The notes under the pieces were generated by a model. That model ran no database searches, had not been told where the DNA came from, and worked only from the letters and a program-made list of their open reading frames with translations. From positions 1 through 64,000 of the forward strand of contig NZ_FQZK01000007.1 of assembly GCF_900141985.1 (NCBI RefSeq): a stretch of DNA of 64,000 nucleotides, written 5' to 3'. A program made the position numbers and the translations under genes. The first letter of the stretch is position 1. Every line of letters starts with the position of its first letter. Below, piece after piece: positions 24,949-33,831 of the stretch. This stretch comes from Nocardiopsis flavescens. GTDB lineage: Bacteria > Actinomycetota > Actinomycetes > Streptosporangiales > Streptosporangiaceae.

Positions 24949-26697
24949 TCAGAAGCGGGGCGCCTCGGTGTAGGTCCCGAACTCCTCGCCCATGGTCGCG
25001 CAGATCTCACCGAGGGTGGCCTCGGCGCGGGCCGCCTCCATGATCAGAGGCACCAGGTTGGGCGCCTTCCCGCCGCCGGCGCCGGCCCCTGCCCGCACCC
25101 CCGCCAGCAGGTCGGCCAGCGCCCTCTCCACCGCGGCGCCGTCGCGGGCGGCGCGCCGCTCGGTGAGCGCCCGGCGCTGCTCGCGCTCCACCTCGTGGCC
25201 GATGCGCAGGATGTCCAGCTCGCCGGAGACCGTGGCCGTGTGGGCGTTGACGCCGACGATGCGCTTCTCGCCCTTCTCCAGCGCCTGCTGGTACTGGAAC
25301 GCGGACTCGGCGATCTCGGAGGAGAAGTAGCCGTTCTCGATCCCGGCGAGGATGCCGGAGGTCATCGGTCCGATCGCGTGCTCGGCACCGTCCCCGCCGC
25401 CCATGCTCCTGATGTGCGCGAAGATCCGCTCGGCCTCGGCCTCGATCTCGTCGGTCAGCGACTCCAGGTACCAGGAGCCGCCCAGCGGGTCGGCGACGTT
25501 GACCACCCCGGTCTCCTCCATGATCACCTGCTGGGTGCGCAGGGCGATCTCGGCGGCCTGCTCGGTGGGCAGGGCCAGGGTCTCGTCCAGGGCGTTGGTG
25601 TGCAGCGAGTTGGTGCCGCCCAGGACCGCGGCGAGCGCCTCGACCGCGGTGCGCACCACGTTGTTGTAGGGCTGCTGGGCGGTGAGGGAGACTCCCGCGG
25701 TCTGGGTGTGGAACCGCAGCCACTGGGACTTCTCGCTCGCGGCCCCGTAGACGTCGCGCATCCAGCGGGCCCAGATCCGCCGGGCGGCGCGGAACTTGGC
25801 GATCTCCTCGAAGAAGTCGATGTGGGCGTCGAAGAAGAAGGACAGGCCGGGGGCGAAGGAGTCGATCTCCAGCCCCCGGGAGAGCCCCAGCTCGACGTAG
25901 CCGAACCCGTCGGCGAGGGTGTAGGCCAGCTCCTGGGCGGCCGTGGCCCCGGCCTCGCGGATGTGGTAGCCCGACACCGACAGCGGCTTGTAGGCGGGGA
26001 TGTTCTCCGCGCAGTACTCCATGAGGTCGCCGATGAGGCGCAGCTGCGGCTCGGGCGGGTACAGCCACTCCTTCTGGGCGATGTACTCCTTGAAGATGTC
26101 CGTCTGGAGCGTGCCGTTGAGGGTGCCGGTGTCCACGCCCTGGCGCTCGGCGGCCACCAGGTACATGCAGAAGGCGGGCACGGCGGGGCCGCTGATGGTC
26201 ATGGACGTGGTGGTCCCGCCCAGCGGGATGCCGTCGAAGAGCAGGTCCATGTCGGCGACGGAGTCGATGGCCACGCCGCAGTGGCCCACCTCTCCCAGCG
26301 CGTGCGGGGAGTCGGAGTCGTGGCCCATGAGGGTGGGCATGTCGAAGGCGACCGAGAGCCCGCCGCCCCCGGAGGCGAGGATCATCTTGTAGCGCTCGTT
26401 GGTCTGGCGCGCGTTGCCGAACCCGGCGAACTGGCGGATGGTCCAGGCCCGGCCGCGGTAGCCGGTGGGGTGCAGGCCGCGGGTGAAGGGGAACTCCCCG
26501 GGCCAGCCGATGCGCTCGAACCCGGGTTCGCCCGACCCGGGGGGCGGGCCGTAGACGGGTTCCAGCCTGCGCCCGGACAGGGAGGTGAAGTCGGCGTCGC
26601 GCTTGCGCGCGGCGTCGTAGCGGCGCTGCCAGCGCTCGCGTCCGGCCTCGATGTCCTCGGCACCGCCGCCGGTGGTGCCGTTCGTGGTGTTCGCCAT
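24949..26697 (-). CDS. icmA: B12-dependent acyl-CoA mutase large subunit, isobutyryl-CoA-mutase type
   Basis: This 582-residue protein carries the TIM-barrel substrate domain of the methylmalonyl-CoA mutase family and no C-terminal cobalamin-binding domain, so it needs a separate small subunit not seen here. At the two positions that set substrate choice it has F90 (TIRQFAGF) and Q208 (YIAQKEW); methylmalonyl-CoA mutase has Tyr and Arg there, isobutyryl-CoA mutase Phe and Gln. It therefore most likely interconverts isobutyryl-CoA and butyryl-CoA. The ATG at 26697 lies 77 bases from the MarR gene. A MeaB-type GTPase and PduO occur elsewhere in the window. Confidence 0.88.
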   Translation of the reverse strand: MANTTNGTTGGGAEDIEAGRERWQRRYDAARKRDADFTSLSGRRLEPVYGPPPGSGEPGFERIGWPGEFPFTRGLHPTGYRGRAWTIRQFAGFGNARQTNERYKMILASGGGGLSVAFDMPTLMGHDSDSPHALGEVGHCGVAIDSVADMDLLFDGIPLGGTTTSMTISGPAVPAFCMYLVAAERQGVDTGTLNGTLQTDIFKEYIAQKEWLYPPEPQLRLIGDLMEYCAENIPAYKPLSVSGYHIREAGATAAQELAYTLADGFGYVELGLSRGLEIDSFAPGLSFFFDAHIDFFEEIAKFRAARRIWARWMRDVYGAASEKSQWLRFHTQTAGVSLTAQQPYNNVVRTAVEALAAVLGGTNSLHTNALDETLALPTEQAAEIALRTQQVIMEETGVVNVADPLGGSWYLESLTDEIEAEAERIFAHIRSMGGGDGAEHAIGPMTSGILAGIENGYFSSEIAESAFQYQQALEKGEKRIVGVNAHTATVSGELDILRIGHEVEREQRRALTERRAARDGAAVERALADLLAGVRAGAGAGGGKAPNLVPLIMEAARAEATLGEICATMGEEFGTYTEAPRF

Positions 26698-26774
26698 ACC
26701 TGGATAGTAGGACGTCCAAATAAATATGTACAGGAGCGGGGATCCGCGGCTCCGCGCGGATCCCGGGGCCGGGC

Positions 26775-27308
26775 TCAGCGCCCTTCCGCGGCCTCGGCCG
26801 CCGGCTCGGGGAAGTCCCCGAAGTCGACGCGGAGCCGGGTGAACATGCGGTGCACGTCCCACAGCTCCTCGTCGGAGTAGCAGCCCAGGCCGAAGTCCAT
26901 GTCGAGCAGCGCCCGCGTGGCCCGCTCGGTGACCTCCCGGCCGGAGCCGGTGATCTCGGCCAGCACGCCGCGGCCGTCGCTGGGGTTGGGGCGGCGCAGG
27001 ACGAACCCCTGGCCCTCCAGCCGGTCGATGGTGTTGGTGACGCTGGTCGGGTGGACCATGAGGCGCTCGCCGATCTTGCCCAGCGGCAGCGACCCGGAGG
27101 TGCTGAAGGTGAGCAGGACCAGCGCCTCGTAGCGGGCGAAGGTGAGGCCGAACTGCTTGAGGGCGCCGTCCAGCTCGCCGATGAGGATCTGCTGCGCGCG
27201 CATGACCGAGGTGACCGCGGCCATCGCGGGAGAGGGGCCCCATCTGCGCGACCAGTTGTCGTGCGCGCGTTCGATCGGGTCGAACGGAAGGTTCAAAGGG
27301 TTTCCCAC
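26775..27308 (-). CDS. MarR family transcriptional regulator
   Basis: The 177-residue protein has the winged-helix MarR domain with LTFARYEALVLL, the recognition helix region MVHPTSVTNTIDRLEGQGFVLRR and the wing NPSDGRGVLAEITGSG. It is transcribed just ahead of the acyl-CoA mutase gene and may control it. A GCAA-N12-TTGC palindrome about 70 bases upstream of its start is a likely autoregulatory site. The ligand is unknown; CoA thioesters or aromatic acids are typical for the family. The start at 27308 gives a normal MarR length with a 25-residue N-terminal extension. Confidence 0.92.
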   Translation of the reverse strand: MGNPLNLPFDPIERAHDNWSRRWGPSPAMAAVTSVMRAQQILIGELDGALKQFGLTFARYEALVLLTFSTSGSLPLGKIGERLMVHPTSVTNTIDRLEGQGFVLRRPNPSDGRGVLAEITGSGREVTERATRALLDMDFGLGCYSDEELWDVHRMFTRLRVDFGDFPEPAAEAAEGR

Positions 27309-27374
27309 GCCGTCACTCTATGGGTCCCGCGGGGGCCCTGCACCCCACTGCTTGTGCGTCTAGCATCACAGCGA

Positions 27375-27394
27375 GCAATAGTCAATGACTTTGC
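27375..27394. promoter_or_regulatory. candidate MarR operator
   Basis: GCAA (27375-27378) and TTGC (27391-27394) flank the inner inverted repeat AGTCAATGACT (27380-27390). It lies 67 bases upstream of the MarR gene. The region is AT-rich compared with its surroundings and would also serve the divergent chitinase gene. Confidence 0.45.
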
Positions 27395-27530
27395 GTGGCC
27401 ACAAGGGGACAACCAGGCGTTCGGCCGCCCGGTACGGCCCGCCATCTCGAAAAATCCGGACGCGCCCGCAACGGAGTCACCTCCCGGTGACGGAAAGTTC
27501 GCCGCGGACCGTTGACGGCCCCCGTAATTA

Positions 27531-27547
27531 TTAGTTAAGTTTCCTAA
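27531..27547. promoter_or_regulatory. candidate chitin-responsive operator/promoter region
   Basis: TTAGTTAAGTTTCCTAA is an imperfect inverted repeat resembling the TTAGGAAA-TTTCCTAA elements I recall upstream of secreted polysaccharide-degrading enzymes in streptomycetes. It lies 63 bases before the chitinase GTG in a markedly AT-rich stretch. The whole 302-base gap to the MarR gene contains no other gene. Confidence 0.4.
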
Positions 27548-27610
27548 AAATTTATCCCCCCTGGTCAGGCCCCGGGCCCTGCAGCCCCCCGACAGCAGGA
27601 GATCCACGAC

Positions 27611-29311
27611 GTGAGAGCACGACCCTTCAGGAACCGGATCGCGGCGATCTGCGCCGCGACCGTGCTGGCGGCCCCGCTCATGGCCGCCCCGCTCCCGGCG
27701 GCCGCCGCGGAGGCGACCGCCGCGGAGGCGACCGCCGCCGGCCTGACCGTCACCTACGTGGAATCCGCCCGGTGGAACACCGGCTACACCGGCGAGATCG
27801 TCGTCCACAACGCATCCGACGCCCCGGTGGACGACTGGAGGATCGAGTTCTCCCTCCCCGAGGGCAGCCGCATCCACGAACTCTGGAACGCCACCCTGGC
27901 CGGCGACCCGTCGGGCTACACCGTCACCCCGCCGCGCTGGGGCGCGACCGTCCCGGCCGGGGGCACCTACACCTTCGGCTTCAACGGCGTGCACCGCGAC
28001 GGCGCCACCGAGCCCCTCGCCTGCACCGTCAACGGGGCGTCCTGCTCCGGCGGCGGCACCGGGCCCGGGCACGACCACATCAGCGTCGCCTACTACACCC
28101 AGTGGGGCGCCGCCGAGCGCGACTACCACGTGGCCGACCTGGTGGAGACCGGCAGCGCCGAGAAGCTGACGCACATCCAGTACGCGTTCGGCAACGTCGG
28201 CGCCGACGGCGAGTGCTTCATGACCGACGAGGAGGGCCAGGGCGACGCCCTCGCCGACTACGGGCACACCGTCCCGGCGGGCGAGAGCGTCGACGGCGTC
28301 GCCGACGGCGCCGGCCAGGAGCTGCGCGGCAACTTCAACCAGCTGCGCAAGCTCAAGGAGCTCTACCCCGACCTCACCGTCAGCATCTCGCTGGGCGGCT
28401 GGGAGTGGTCCCGCTACTTCTCCGACGCCGCCCTGACCGAGGAGTCGCGCGAGCGCCTCGTCGAGTCCTGCGTCGACCTGTACCTGCGCGGCGACCTGCC
28501 CGAGCTCAACGGCGCGGGCGGCGAGGGCGCGGCCCAGGGGGTCTTCGACGGCATCGACCTCGACTGGGAGTGGCCGGGCACCGACGGCAACCCGCACAAC
28601 GTCGTCCGCCCCGAGGACCGGGAGAACTTCACCGCCCTGGTCCAGGAGTTCCGCGACCAGCTCGACGCCTACGGCGACGAGACCGACCGCCACTACGAGC
28701 TGACCGCGTTCATGCCCGCGGGCGGCTGGCGGCTGGACACCGGCTACGAGCTCGACGAGGTCATGCCGAACTTCGACTTCATCACGGTGCAGGGCTACGA
28801 CTACCACGGCACCTGGGAGTCGGTCACCAACCACCAGTCCAACCTGGTGACCGACGCCCGCGACCCCGAGCCGGTCATCTCCGCCGAGCTCATCCGCGAC
28901 GCCTACGTCTCCCGCGGCGTCGACCCGGCCAAGCTCGTCCTGGGCATCCCCTTCTACGGACAGGGCTGGACCGGCGTGGAGCCCGGCCCCGAGGGCGACG
29001 GCCTCTTCCAGGCCGCGGCCGGCCCGGCCCAGGGCACCTACTCGACCGGTACCGAGGAGTGGCGCTTCCTCAAGGAGAAGGTCGCCTCCGGCGAGTTCCA
29101 GGTCTTCCGCAACGACGAGGCGGGCACCGCCTGGATCTACGACGGCGAGACCCTCTGGAACTACGACGACGAGGCCGCGGTCGCCCAGAAGACCACGTGG
29201 GCCCTGGACAACGGCTACTCCGGGATCATGATCTGGTCCATCGACGGGGACGACGCCGACGGCAGCCTCATGGGCTCCATCGACCGGGCCCTGCGGGCGG
29301 ACCGGCCCTAG
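27611..29311 (+). CDS. secreted GH18 chitinase with N-terminal CBM2-like domain
   Basis: This 566-residue protein has a signal peptide, an unusual EATAAEATAAG repeat, a family 2-type carbohydrate-binding domain (about 43-145) and a GH18 barrel (about 155-560). The catalytic motif D313-G-I-D-L-D-W-E320 is intact; E320 is the proton donor and D318 its partner. The SLGGW strand motif and QGYDYHG substrate loop are present. The GTG start at 27611 follows AGGAG at 8 bases. The enzyme should hydrolyse chitin outside the cell. A paralogue with an added FnIII domain follows 333 bases downstream. Confidence 0.95.
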   Translation: MRARPFRNRIAAICAATVLAAPLMAAPLPAAAAEATAAEATAAGLTVTYVESARWNTGYTGEIVVHNASDAPVDDWRIEFSLPEGSRIHELWNATLAGDPSGYTVTPPRWGATVPAGGTYTFGFNGVHRDGATEPLACTVNGASCSGGGTGPGHDHISVAYYTQWGAAERDYHVADLVETGSAEKLTHIQYAFGNVGADGECFMTDEEGQGDALADYGHTVPAGESVDGVADGAGQELRGNFNQLRKLKELYPDLTVSISLGGWEWSRYFSDAALTEESRERLVESCVDLYLRGDLPELNGAGGEGAAQGVFDGIDLDWEWPGTDGNPHNVVRPEDRENFTALVQEFRDQLDAYGDETDRHYELTAFMPAGGWRLDTGYELDEVMPNFDFITVQGYDYHGTWESVTNHQSNLVTDARDPEPVISAELIRDAYVSRGVDPAKLVLGIPFYGQGWTGVEPGPEGDGLFQAAAGPAQGTYSTGTEEWRFLKEKVASGEFQVFRNDEAGTAWIYDGETLWNYDDEAAVAQKTTWALDNGYSGIMIWSIDGDDADGSLMGSIDRALRADRP

Positions 29312-29316
29312 AACGT

Positions 29317-29357
29317 CCCGGTCGGCGGAGCCCACGGCCCCTCCCCCGCCGACCGGG
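29317..29357 (+). terminator. terminator of the first chitinase gene
   Basis: CCCGGTCGGCGG (29317-29328) pairs with CCGCCGACCGGG (29346-29357), a perfect 12-bp stem with a 17-base loop, five bases after the stop codon. Confidence 0.75.
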
Positions 29358-29402
29358 AGCCGGACGGCGTCGGTGCTCTGATCCGGGGAGCACCGCCGCC
29401 AC

Positions 29403-29440
29403 GGCCGGCGCGGACCGATGTGCGACGGTTCGCGCCGGCC
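29403..29440 (+). terminator. second hairpin between the chitinase genes
   Basis: GGCCGGCGCGGACCG (29403-29417) pairs with CGGTTCGCGCCGGCC (29426-29440) over 15 bp including one G-T wobble, with an 8-base loop, followed by the pyrimidine run ACTTCTCTTCTCTC. It is either a back-up terminator or part of the leader of the second chitinase gene. The remaining spacer to 29644 is pyrimidine-rich and holds no gene. Confidence 0.6.
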
Positions 29441-29644
29441 ACTTCTCTTCTCTCGCACCCCCTCCCCCGCCCCTCCTCGGCCCCGCCGGAGGTACGCCGT
29501 GCCCCGCTCCCCTCCGCCCCGTCCTCGACTTCACACGCGACTCCTCGGGCGCACACCCCCGCCGTCGTCCACCGGTCCGCCCCGCCACGGGGACACCGGA
29601 CGGCGACTCCCCCACCTCCCGCTCACGCACCAGGAGCACCGAAG

Positions 29645-31585
29645 TTGAGAACACGACGATCCCGGCTCGCGGCATGGGTCGCAGCCGTCCTGCTCATCCC
29701 CCTGGCCCTCTCCCCCGCCCCGGCCGCGGCCCAGGCCTCCGACGCCACCGTCACCTACGTCGAGACCGGCAACTGGGGCACCGGCTACGGCGGCCAGATC
29801 ACCATCGCCAACGCCGGGAGCACGGCGCTGACCGACTGGACGATCGAGTTCGACCTGCCCCCGGGCACCGCCATCACGAGCCTGTGGGACGCCGTCCTGA
29901 CCCGGTCCGGCGACTCCTACACCCTGACCCCGCCCTCCTGGGGCGCGGCCGTCCCCGCGGGCGGCACCTACGGCATCGGGTTCAACGGCACCAGCGCCGC
30001 GGGCAACGACACCACCCCGCTGAACTGCACGCTCAACGGAGCCCCCTGCTCGGGTGAGCCGGGCGAGCCCGACACCGAGCCGCCCTCGGCCCCCGGGGGG
30101 CTGACCGTCACCGGCACCACCGCCACCACGGTCGGACTGAGCTGGGACGCCGCCACCGACGACGTCGGCGTGGCCGGGTACGAGGTCCTCTCCGGCGGCG
30201 AGGTCGTCCGCGCCGTCACCGGGACCACCGCCACCGTCACCGGGCTGTCCCCGGAGACCGCGTACTCCTTCACCGTCCGGGCCTACGACACCTCCAACAA
30301 CCGCGGGCCGGAGACCGGCACGGTCACGGCCACCACCGGCGAGGGCGGCACCGCCCCCGCGCCGCAGGACCGCCGCGTCGCGTACTTCACCCAGTGGGGG
30401 ATCTACGACCGCGGCTACCTGGTGAAGAACCTGGACACCTCGGGCAGCGCCGAGAGCCTCACCCACATCAACTACTCGTTCGGCAACGTCAACGCCGACG
30501 GGCAGTGCTTCATGGCGAACCAGCTCGGCCAGGGCGACGCCTGGGCCGACTACGGCCGCTCCTTCACCGCCGGCGAGAGCGTCGACGGCGTCGGCGACGT
30601 CTGGAGCCAGGACCTGCGCGGCAACTTCAACCAGCTGCGCGAGCTCAAGGAGAAGTACCCGCACCTGAAGGTCAACATCTCCCTCGGCGGCTGGACCTGG
30701 TCGGAGCACTTCTCCGACGCGGCCCTGACCCCGCAGTCGCGCGAGCGCATGGTCTCGTCCTGCATCGACCAGTACCTGCGCGGCAACCTGCCGCTCTTCG
30801 ACGGCGCGGGCGGCGTCGGCTCCGCCTACGGCGTGTTCGACGGCATCGACCTCGACTGGGAGTGGCCCGCGTCCGAGGGCCACGAGCACAACACGGTCCG
30901 GCCCGAGGACCGGGAGAACTTCACCGCCCTGGTCCAGGAGTTCCGCGACCAGCTCGACGCCCTGGAGGCCGAGACCTCCCGCGAGTTCGAGCTGACCGCG
31001 TTCCTGCCCGCCGACCCGGACAAGATCGACCTGGGCTTCGAGATGGACGCCCTGATGCCGAACTTCGACTTCATCACGGTGCAGGGCTACGACTACCACG
31101 GCGCCTGGGAGGACGTCACCAACCACCAGTCCAACCTGCTGGTCACCCCCGGCGACCCCGGCCCGCGGATCTTCGCCGCCGAGGTGAGCATCGACCGGTA
31201 CCTGGAGCTGGGCGTGGACCCGGCGGACATGGTCCTGGGCGTGCCCTTCTACAGCCGCGGCTGGACGGGCGTCGCGCCGGGGCCGGACGGCGACGGCCTG
31301 TTCCAGAGCGCGACCGGGCCCGCCCCCGGAAGCTACGAGGCCGGCATCGAGGACTGGAAGGTCATCAAGAACCTGACCGGGTTCGACCTGCACCGCGACG
31401 ACGACTCCGGGACGGCGTGGCTGTACGACGGCAGCACGTTCTGGACCTACGACGACGAGGTCTCCATCGCCCGCAAGACGCAGTGGGCGGTCGACCGGGG
31501 CCTGGGCGGCGTGATGATCTGGTCCATCGACGGTGACGACGCGAACGGCACCCTCATGGACGCGATCGACGCGACGCTGGGCTGA
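29645..31585 (+). CDS. secreted chitinase: CBM2-like, FnIII and GH18 domains
   Basis: The 646-residue protein has a signal peptide (ending near AAA-QA, about residue 29), a CBM2-like domain (about 32-137), a fibronectin type III domain (about 145-235, EPPSAPGGLTVTGTTATTVGLSW) and a GH18 barrel (about 245-645). D399, D402, D404 and E406 form the catalytic DGIDLDWE motif. The TTG at 29645 is the likely start because AGGAG lies seven bases upstream and a clean signal peptide begins there. The barrel is closely related to the preceding chitinase, so the pair arose by tandem duplication, with an FnIII linker gained or lost. Confidence 0.94.
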   Translation: MRTRRSRLAAWVAAVLLIPLALSPAPAAAQASDATVTYVETGNWGTGYGGQITIANAGSTALTDWTIEFDLPPGTAITSLWDAVLTRSGDSYTLTPPSWGAAVPAGGTYGIGFNGTSAAGNDTTPLNCTLNGAPCSGEPGEPDTEPPSAPGGLTVTGTTATTVGLSWDAATDDVGVAGYEVLSGGEVVRAVTGTTATVTGLSPETAYSFTVRAYDTSNNRGPETGTVTATTGEGGTAPAPQDRRVAYFTQWGIYDRGYLVKNLDTSGSAESLTHINYSFGNVNADGQCFMANQLGQGDAWADYGRSFTAGESVDGVGDVWSQDLRGNFNQLRELKEKYPHLKVNISLGGWTWSEHFSDAALTPQSRERMVSSCIDQYLRGNLPLFDGAGGVGSAYGVFDGIDLDWEWPASEGHEHNTVRPEDRENFTALVQEFRDQLDALEAETSREFELTAFLPADPDKIDLGFEMDALMPNFDFITVQGYDYHGAWEDVTNHQSNLLVTPGDPGPRIFAAEVSIDRYLELGVDPADMVLGVPFYSRGWTGVAPGPDGDGLFQSATGPAPGSYEAGIEDWKVIKNLTGFDLHRDDDSGTAWLYDGSTFWTYDDEVSIARKTQWAVDRGLGGVMIWSIDGDDANGTLMDAIDATLG

Positions 31586-31600
31586 CCCCGGCGCGGCACC

Positions 31601-31633
31601 GCGGCGGCGTCCCCCACCGGGGGGCGCCGCCGC
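31601..31633 (+). terminator. terminator of the second chitinase gene
   Basis: GCGGCGGCGTCCCCC (31601-31615) pairs with 31619-31633, a 15-bp stem with one T-G wobble and a 3-base loop, followed by TCTTCTC. It starts 16 bases after the stop. Confidence 0.8.
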
Positions 31634-31842
31634 TCTTCTCCCGGACCCCGCCGGGCCGGGAGCCCCCCGGGGGTCCGCCCGGTCCCCGCGGACGGCCGCG
31701 GAACACGTGTCCGCTCTCCGGCTGCCCGGCCCCGGCGGGGGCACCCGGAACCGCCGGCGAACGGATCAGGGCCCGTCCGGGCGATGATTTCCCGCAAGGG
31801 GCCGGGTCGGTACCGGTGAGATCCCCAGGAGAGGAAACGACG

Positions 31843-32664
31843 ATGGCCGAGTCGCACACCCTGAAGACCGCCGACGGCGCCCTGTACCACGAGGTGCGGG
31901 GCTCCGGACCCGCCCTCGTGCTCACCGGCGCCCCGATGGACGCGAAGCCCTTCGCGGCGCTCGCGGACCTGCTGGCCGCCGAGCGCACCGTCATCACCCA
32001 CGACCCCCGCGGCATCGGGCGCAGCCCGCTGGACGACCCCGGGCGGGACTCCACCCCGGAGCTGCGCGCCGACGACCTGGCGGCGCTGCTGGACGCGCTG
32101 GGCTTCGAGCGGGCCGACCTCCTGGGGTCCAGCGGCGGGGCGGTGACCGCCCTCGCGGCCGCCGTGCGCCACCCCGCACGCTTGGGCACGGTCGTGGCGC
32201 ACGAGCCGCCCGTGCTGGAGGTCCTGCCCGACGCCGCCCGGCAGCGGGCGGCCACCGACGCGATCATCGCGACCTACCACCGGGACGGGGCCGCGGCGGC
32301 CTTCGCCGCGTTCGCGGCCAACGCCGGGTTCCCGCCGCCGGAGGAGGACGGGCGGGCCCCCGAGCCGGAGCCCACCGAACAGGACCGGGCCGACGCCCAC
32401 CGCTTCTTCGCCCACGAACTGGGCCCCACCACCCGCCACGTCCCCGACGTCGCGGCGCTGCGGAGCGGCCCGGTCCGGGTCGTGGTCGGTCTCGGCGCCG
32501 CGTCGTCGGGGCTGCTCACCGACCCGACGTCGCGCGCCCTGGCGGCGGCGCTCGGAACCGGCCCGGTGGTCTTCCCCGGCGGGCACGGCGGGTTCGCGGA
32601 GGACCCGGCGGGCTTCGCCGACGTCCTGCGCCACGTCCTGGACCGGGGCCCGGCCCGGGACTAG
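31843..32664 (+). CDS. alpha/beta hydrolase
   Basis: The 273-residue cytoplasmic alpha/beta hydrolase has the oxyanion-region HDPRGIGRSP, the nucleophile elbow GSSGG (S as nucleophile in LLGSSGGAVTA) and a C-terminal HGG histidine (FPGGHGGFAEDP). The ATG at 31843 follows AGGAGAGG; an upstream GTG at 31816 is less likely. The substrate cannot be told. Its stop codon TAG shares the palindrome CTAG with the stop of the convergent meaB gene. It is transcribed alone. Confidence 0.88.
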   Translation: MAESHTLKTADGALYHEVRGSGPALVLTGAPMDAKPFAALADLLAAERTVITHDPRGIGRSPLDDPGRDSTPELRADDLAALLDALGFERADLLGSSGGAVTALAAAVRHPARLGTVVAHEPPVLEVLPDAARQRAATDAIIATYHRDGAAAAFAAFAANAGFPPPEEDGRAPEPEPTEQDRADAHRFFAHELGPTTRHVPDVAALRSGPVRVVVGLGAASSGLLTDPTSRALAAALGTGPVVFPGGHGGFAEDPAGFADVLRHVLDRGPARD

Positions 32665-33605
32665 GCGCCCAACTCCTTGAGGACCAGGTCGGCGGCGGCG
32701 TAGGGGTCGCGGGTCCCCTCGGCCACCTCGCGGGCCGCCGACTCCAGGGCGCCGTCGTCGCCCACCCCGATCCGGGAGCGCAGCAGGTCGAGCACGATGG
32801 CCTGGACCTCCTCCCGGGCGCGCAGCCGGCGGCGCTCCGCGAGGCCGCCGGTGGACTCCAGGTGCGCGAAGTGCGCGTCCAGCCGGTCCCACAGCTCGTC
32901 CACGCCCTCGTCGCGTACGGCGACCATCATGACGACCGGCGGCTTCCACTCCTCGTCGGAGCGGTCCTTCATCGCGATCATCTGCCGCAGCTCGCGCAGG
33001 GTCGCCTTGGCGCCGTCCCGGTCCGCCTTGTTGACCGCGAACACGTCGGCGACCTCCAGCACGCCCGCCTTGGCGGCCTGCACCGAGTCGCCCATGCCCG
33101 GGGCGCACAGCACCACGGTGGTGTCGGCCCGCCCGGCGATCTCCACCTCGGCCTGGCCCACGCCGACGGTCTCCACCAGCACCACGTCGAACCCGGCCGC
33201 GTCCAGCACCCGCAGGGCGTGCGGGGCGGCCCACGACAGGCCGCCCAGGTGGCCCCGGTTGGCCATGGACCTGATGAACACGCCCGGGTCGGTGGCGTGC
33301 TCCTGCATGCGGACCCGGTCGCCGAGCAGCGCCCCTCCCGTGAACGGGGACGAGGGGTCCACCGCCAGCACGGCCACGCTCAGGCCGCGGGCGCGCGCGG
33401 CGCGCACCGCCGCGTTGGTGGTCGTGGACTTGCCGACACCGGGGGGCCCGGTGAACCCGACGACCCGGGCGCGCCCCGTGTGCGGGGCCAGGCCCGCCAT
33501 GATCTCGCGCAGCTCCGGGGAGCCGTTCTCGACGAGGGTGATCGCGCGGGCCAGGGCCCGGCGGTCGCCCCGCAGCAGCTTCTCGACCAGTCGGGGGGTG
33601 TCCAT
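32661..33605 (-). CDS. meaB: MeaB/ArgK-type GTPase chaperone for a B12-dependent mutase
   Basis: This 314-residue G3E GTPase has Walker A GPPGVGKS (53-60), the VDPSSPFTGGALLGDRVRM region (split, about 87-106), ETVGVGQAE and the NKAD guanine motif. MeaB proteins gate cofactor loading and protect adenosylcobalamin mutases from inactivation, so it should serve the mutase encoded at 24949-26697 or a methylmalonyl-CoA mutase elsewhere. The ATG at 33605 has GGAAGGAG upstream. It is downstream of the thiolase gene on the same strand, but a strong hairpin separates them. The same order of GTPase, thiolase and epimerase is found in Streptomyces. Confidence 0.94.
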   Translation of the reverse strand: MDTPRLVEKLLRGDRRALARAITLVENGSPELREIMAGLAPHTGRARVVGFTGPPGVGKSTTTNAAVRAARARGLSVAVLAVDPSSPFTGGALLGDRVRMQEHATDPGVFIRSMANRGHLGGLSWAAPHALRVLDAAGFDVVLVETVGVGQAEVEIAGRADTTVVLCAPGMGDSVQAAKAGVLEVADVFAVNKADRDGAKATLRELRQMIAMKDRSDEEWKPPVVMMVAVRDEGVDELWDRLDAHFAHLESTGGLAERRRLRAREEVQAIVLDLLRSRIGVGDDGALESAAREVAEGTRDPYAAADLVLKELGA

Positions 33606-33639
33606 GCGGCTCCTTCCGTGCGCGGCCCGTACCGCGCGG

Positions 33640-33674
33640 CGGCGGGGCGGCGGCTCGTGACCGCCGCCCCGCCG
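33640..33674 (-). terminator. hairpin between thiolase and meaB
   Basis: CGGCGGGGCGGCGG (33640-33653) pairs with CCGCCGCCCCGCCG (33661-33674), a perfect 14-bp stem with a 7-base loop. It is 158 bases after the thiolase stop and 35 bases before the meaB start, so it may attenuate read-through into meaB. Confidence 0.65.
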
Positions 33675-33831
33675 GTACAGGTGCGTCGTGACTCCGTGCG
33701 GGGCCGGGTCCGGCCCCGCGCGGTCTTCGGGGAATGCTCTAGTCTCTTCGACGGTCCTCGGACCGCCGGCGGCGACGCGCGGGCACCCGGGGATCTCCCG
33801 CGCTCCGCGCCCGGCTCCGGCGGCGGGCGCC

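Noticed and set aside
24403..26880. 825-codon plus-strand frame opposite the YbbN-like and mutase genes
   Set aside because: It crosses two real genes and their spacer on the other strand, which a real gene would not do.
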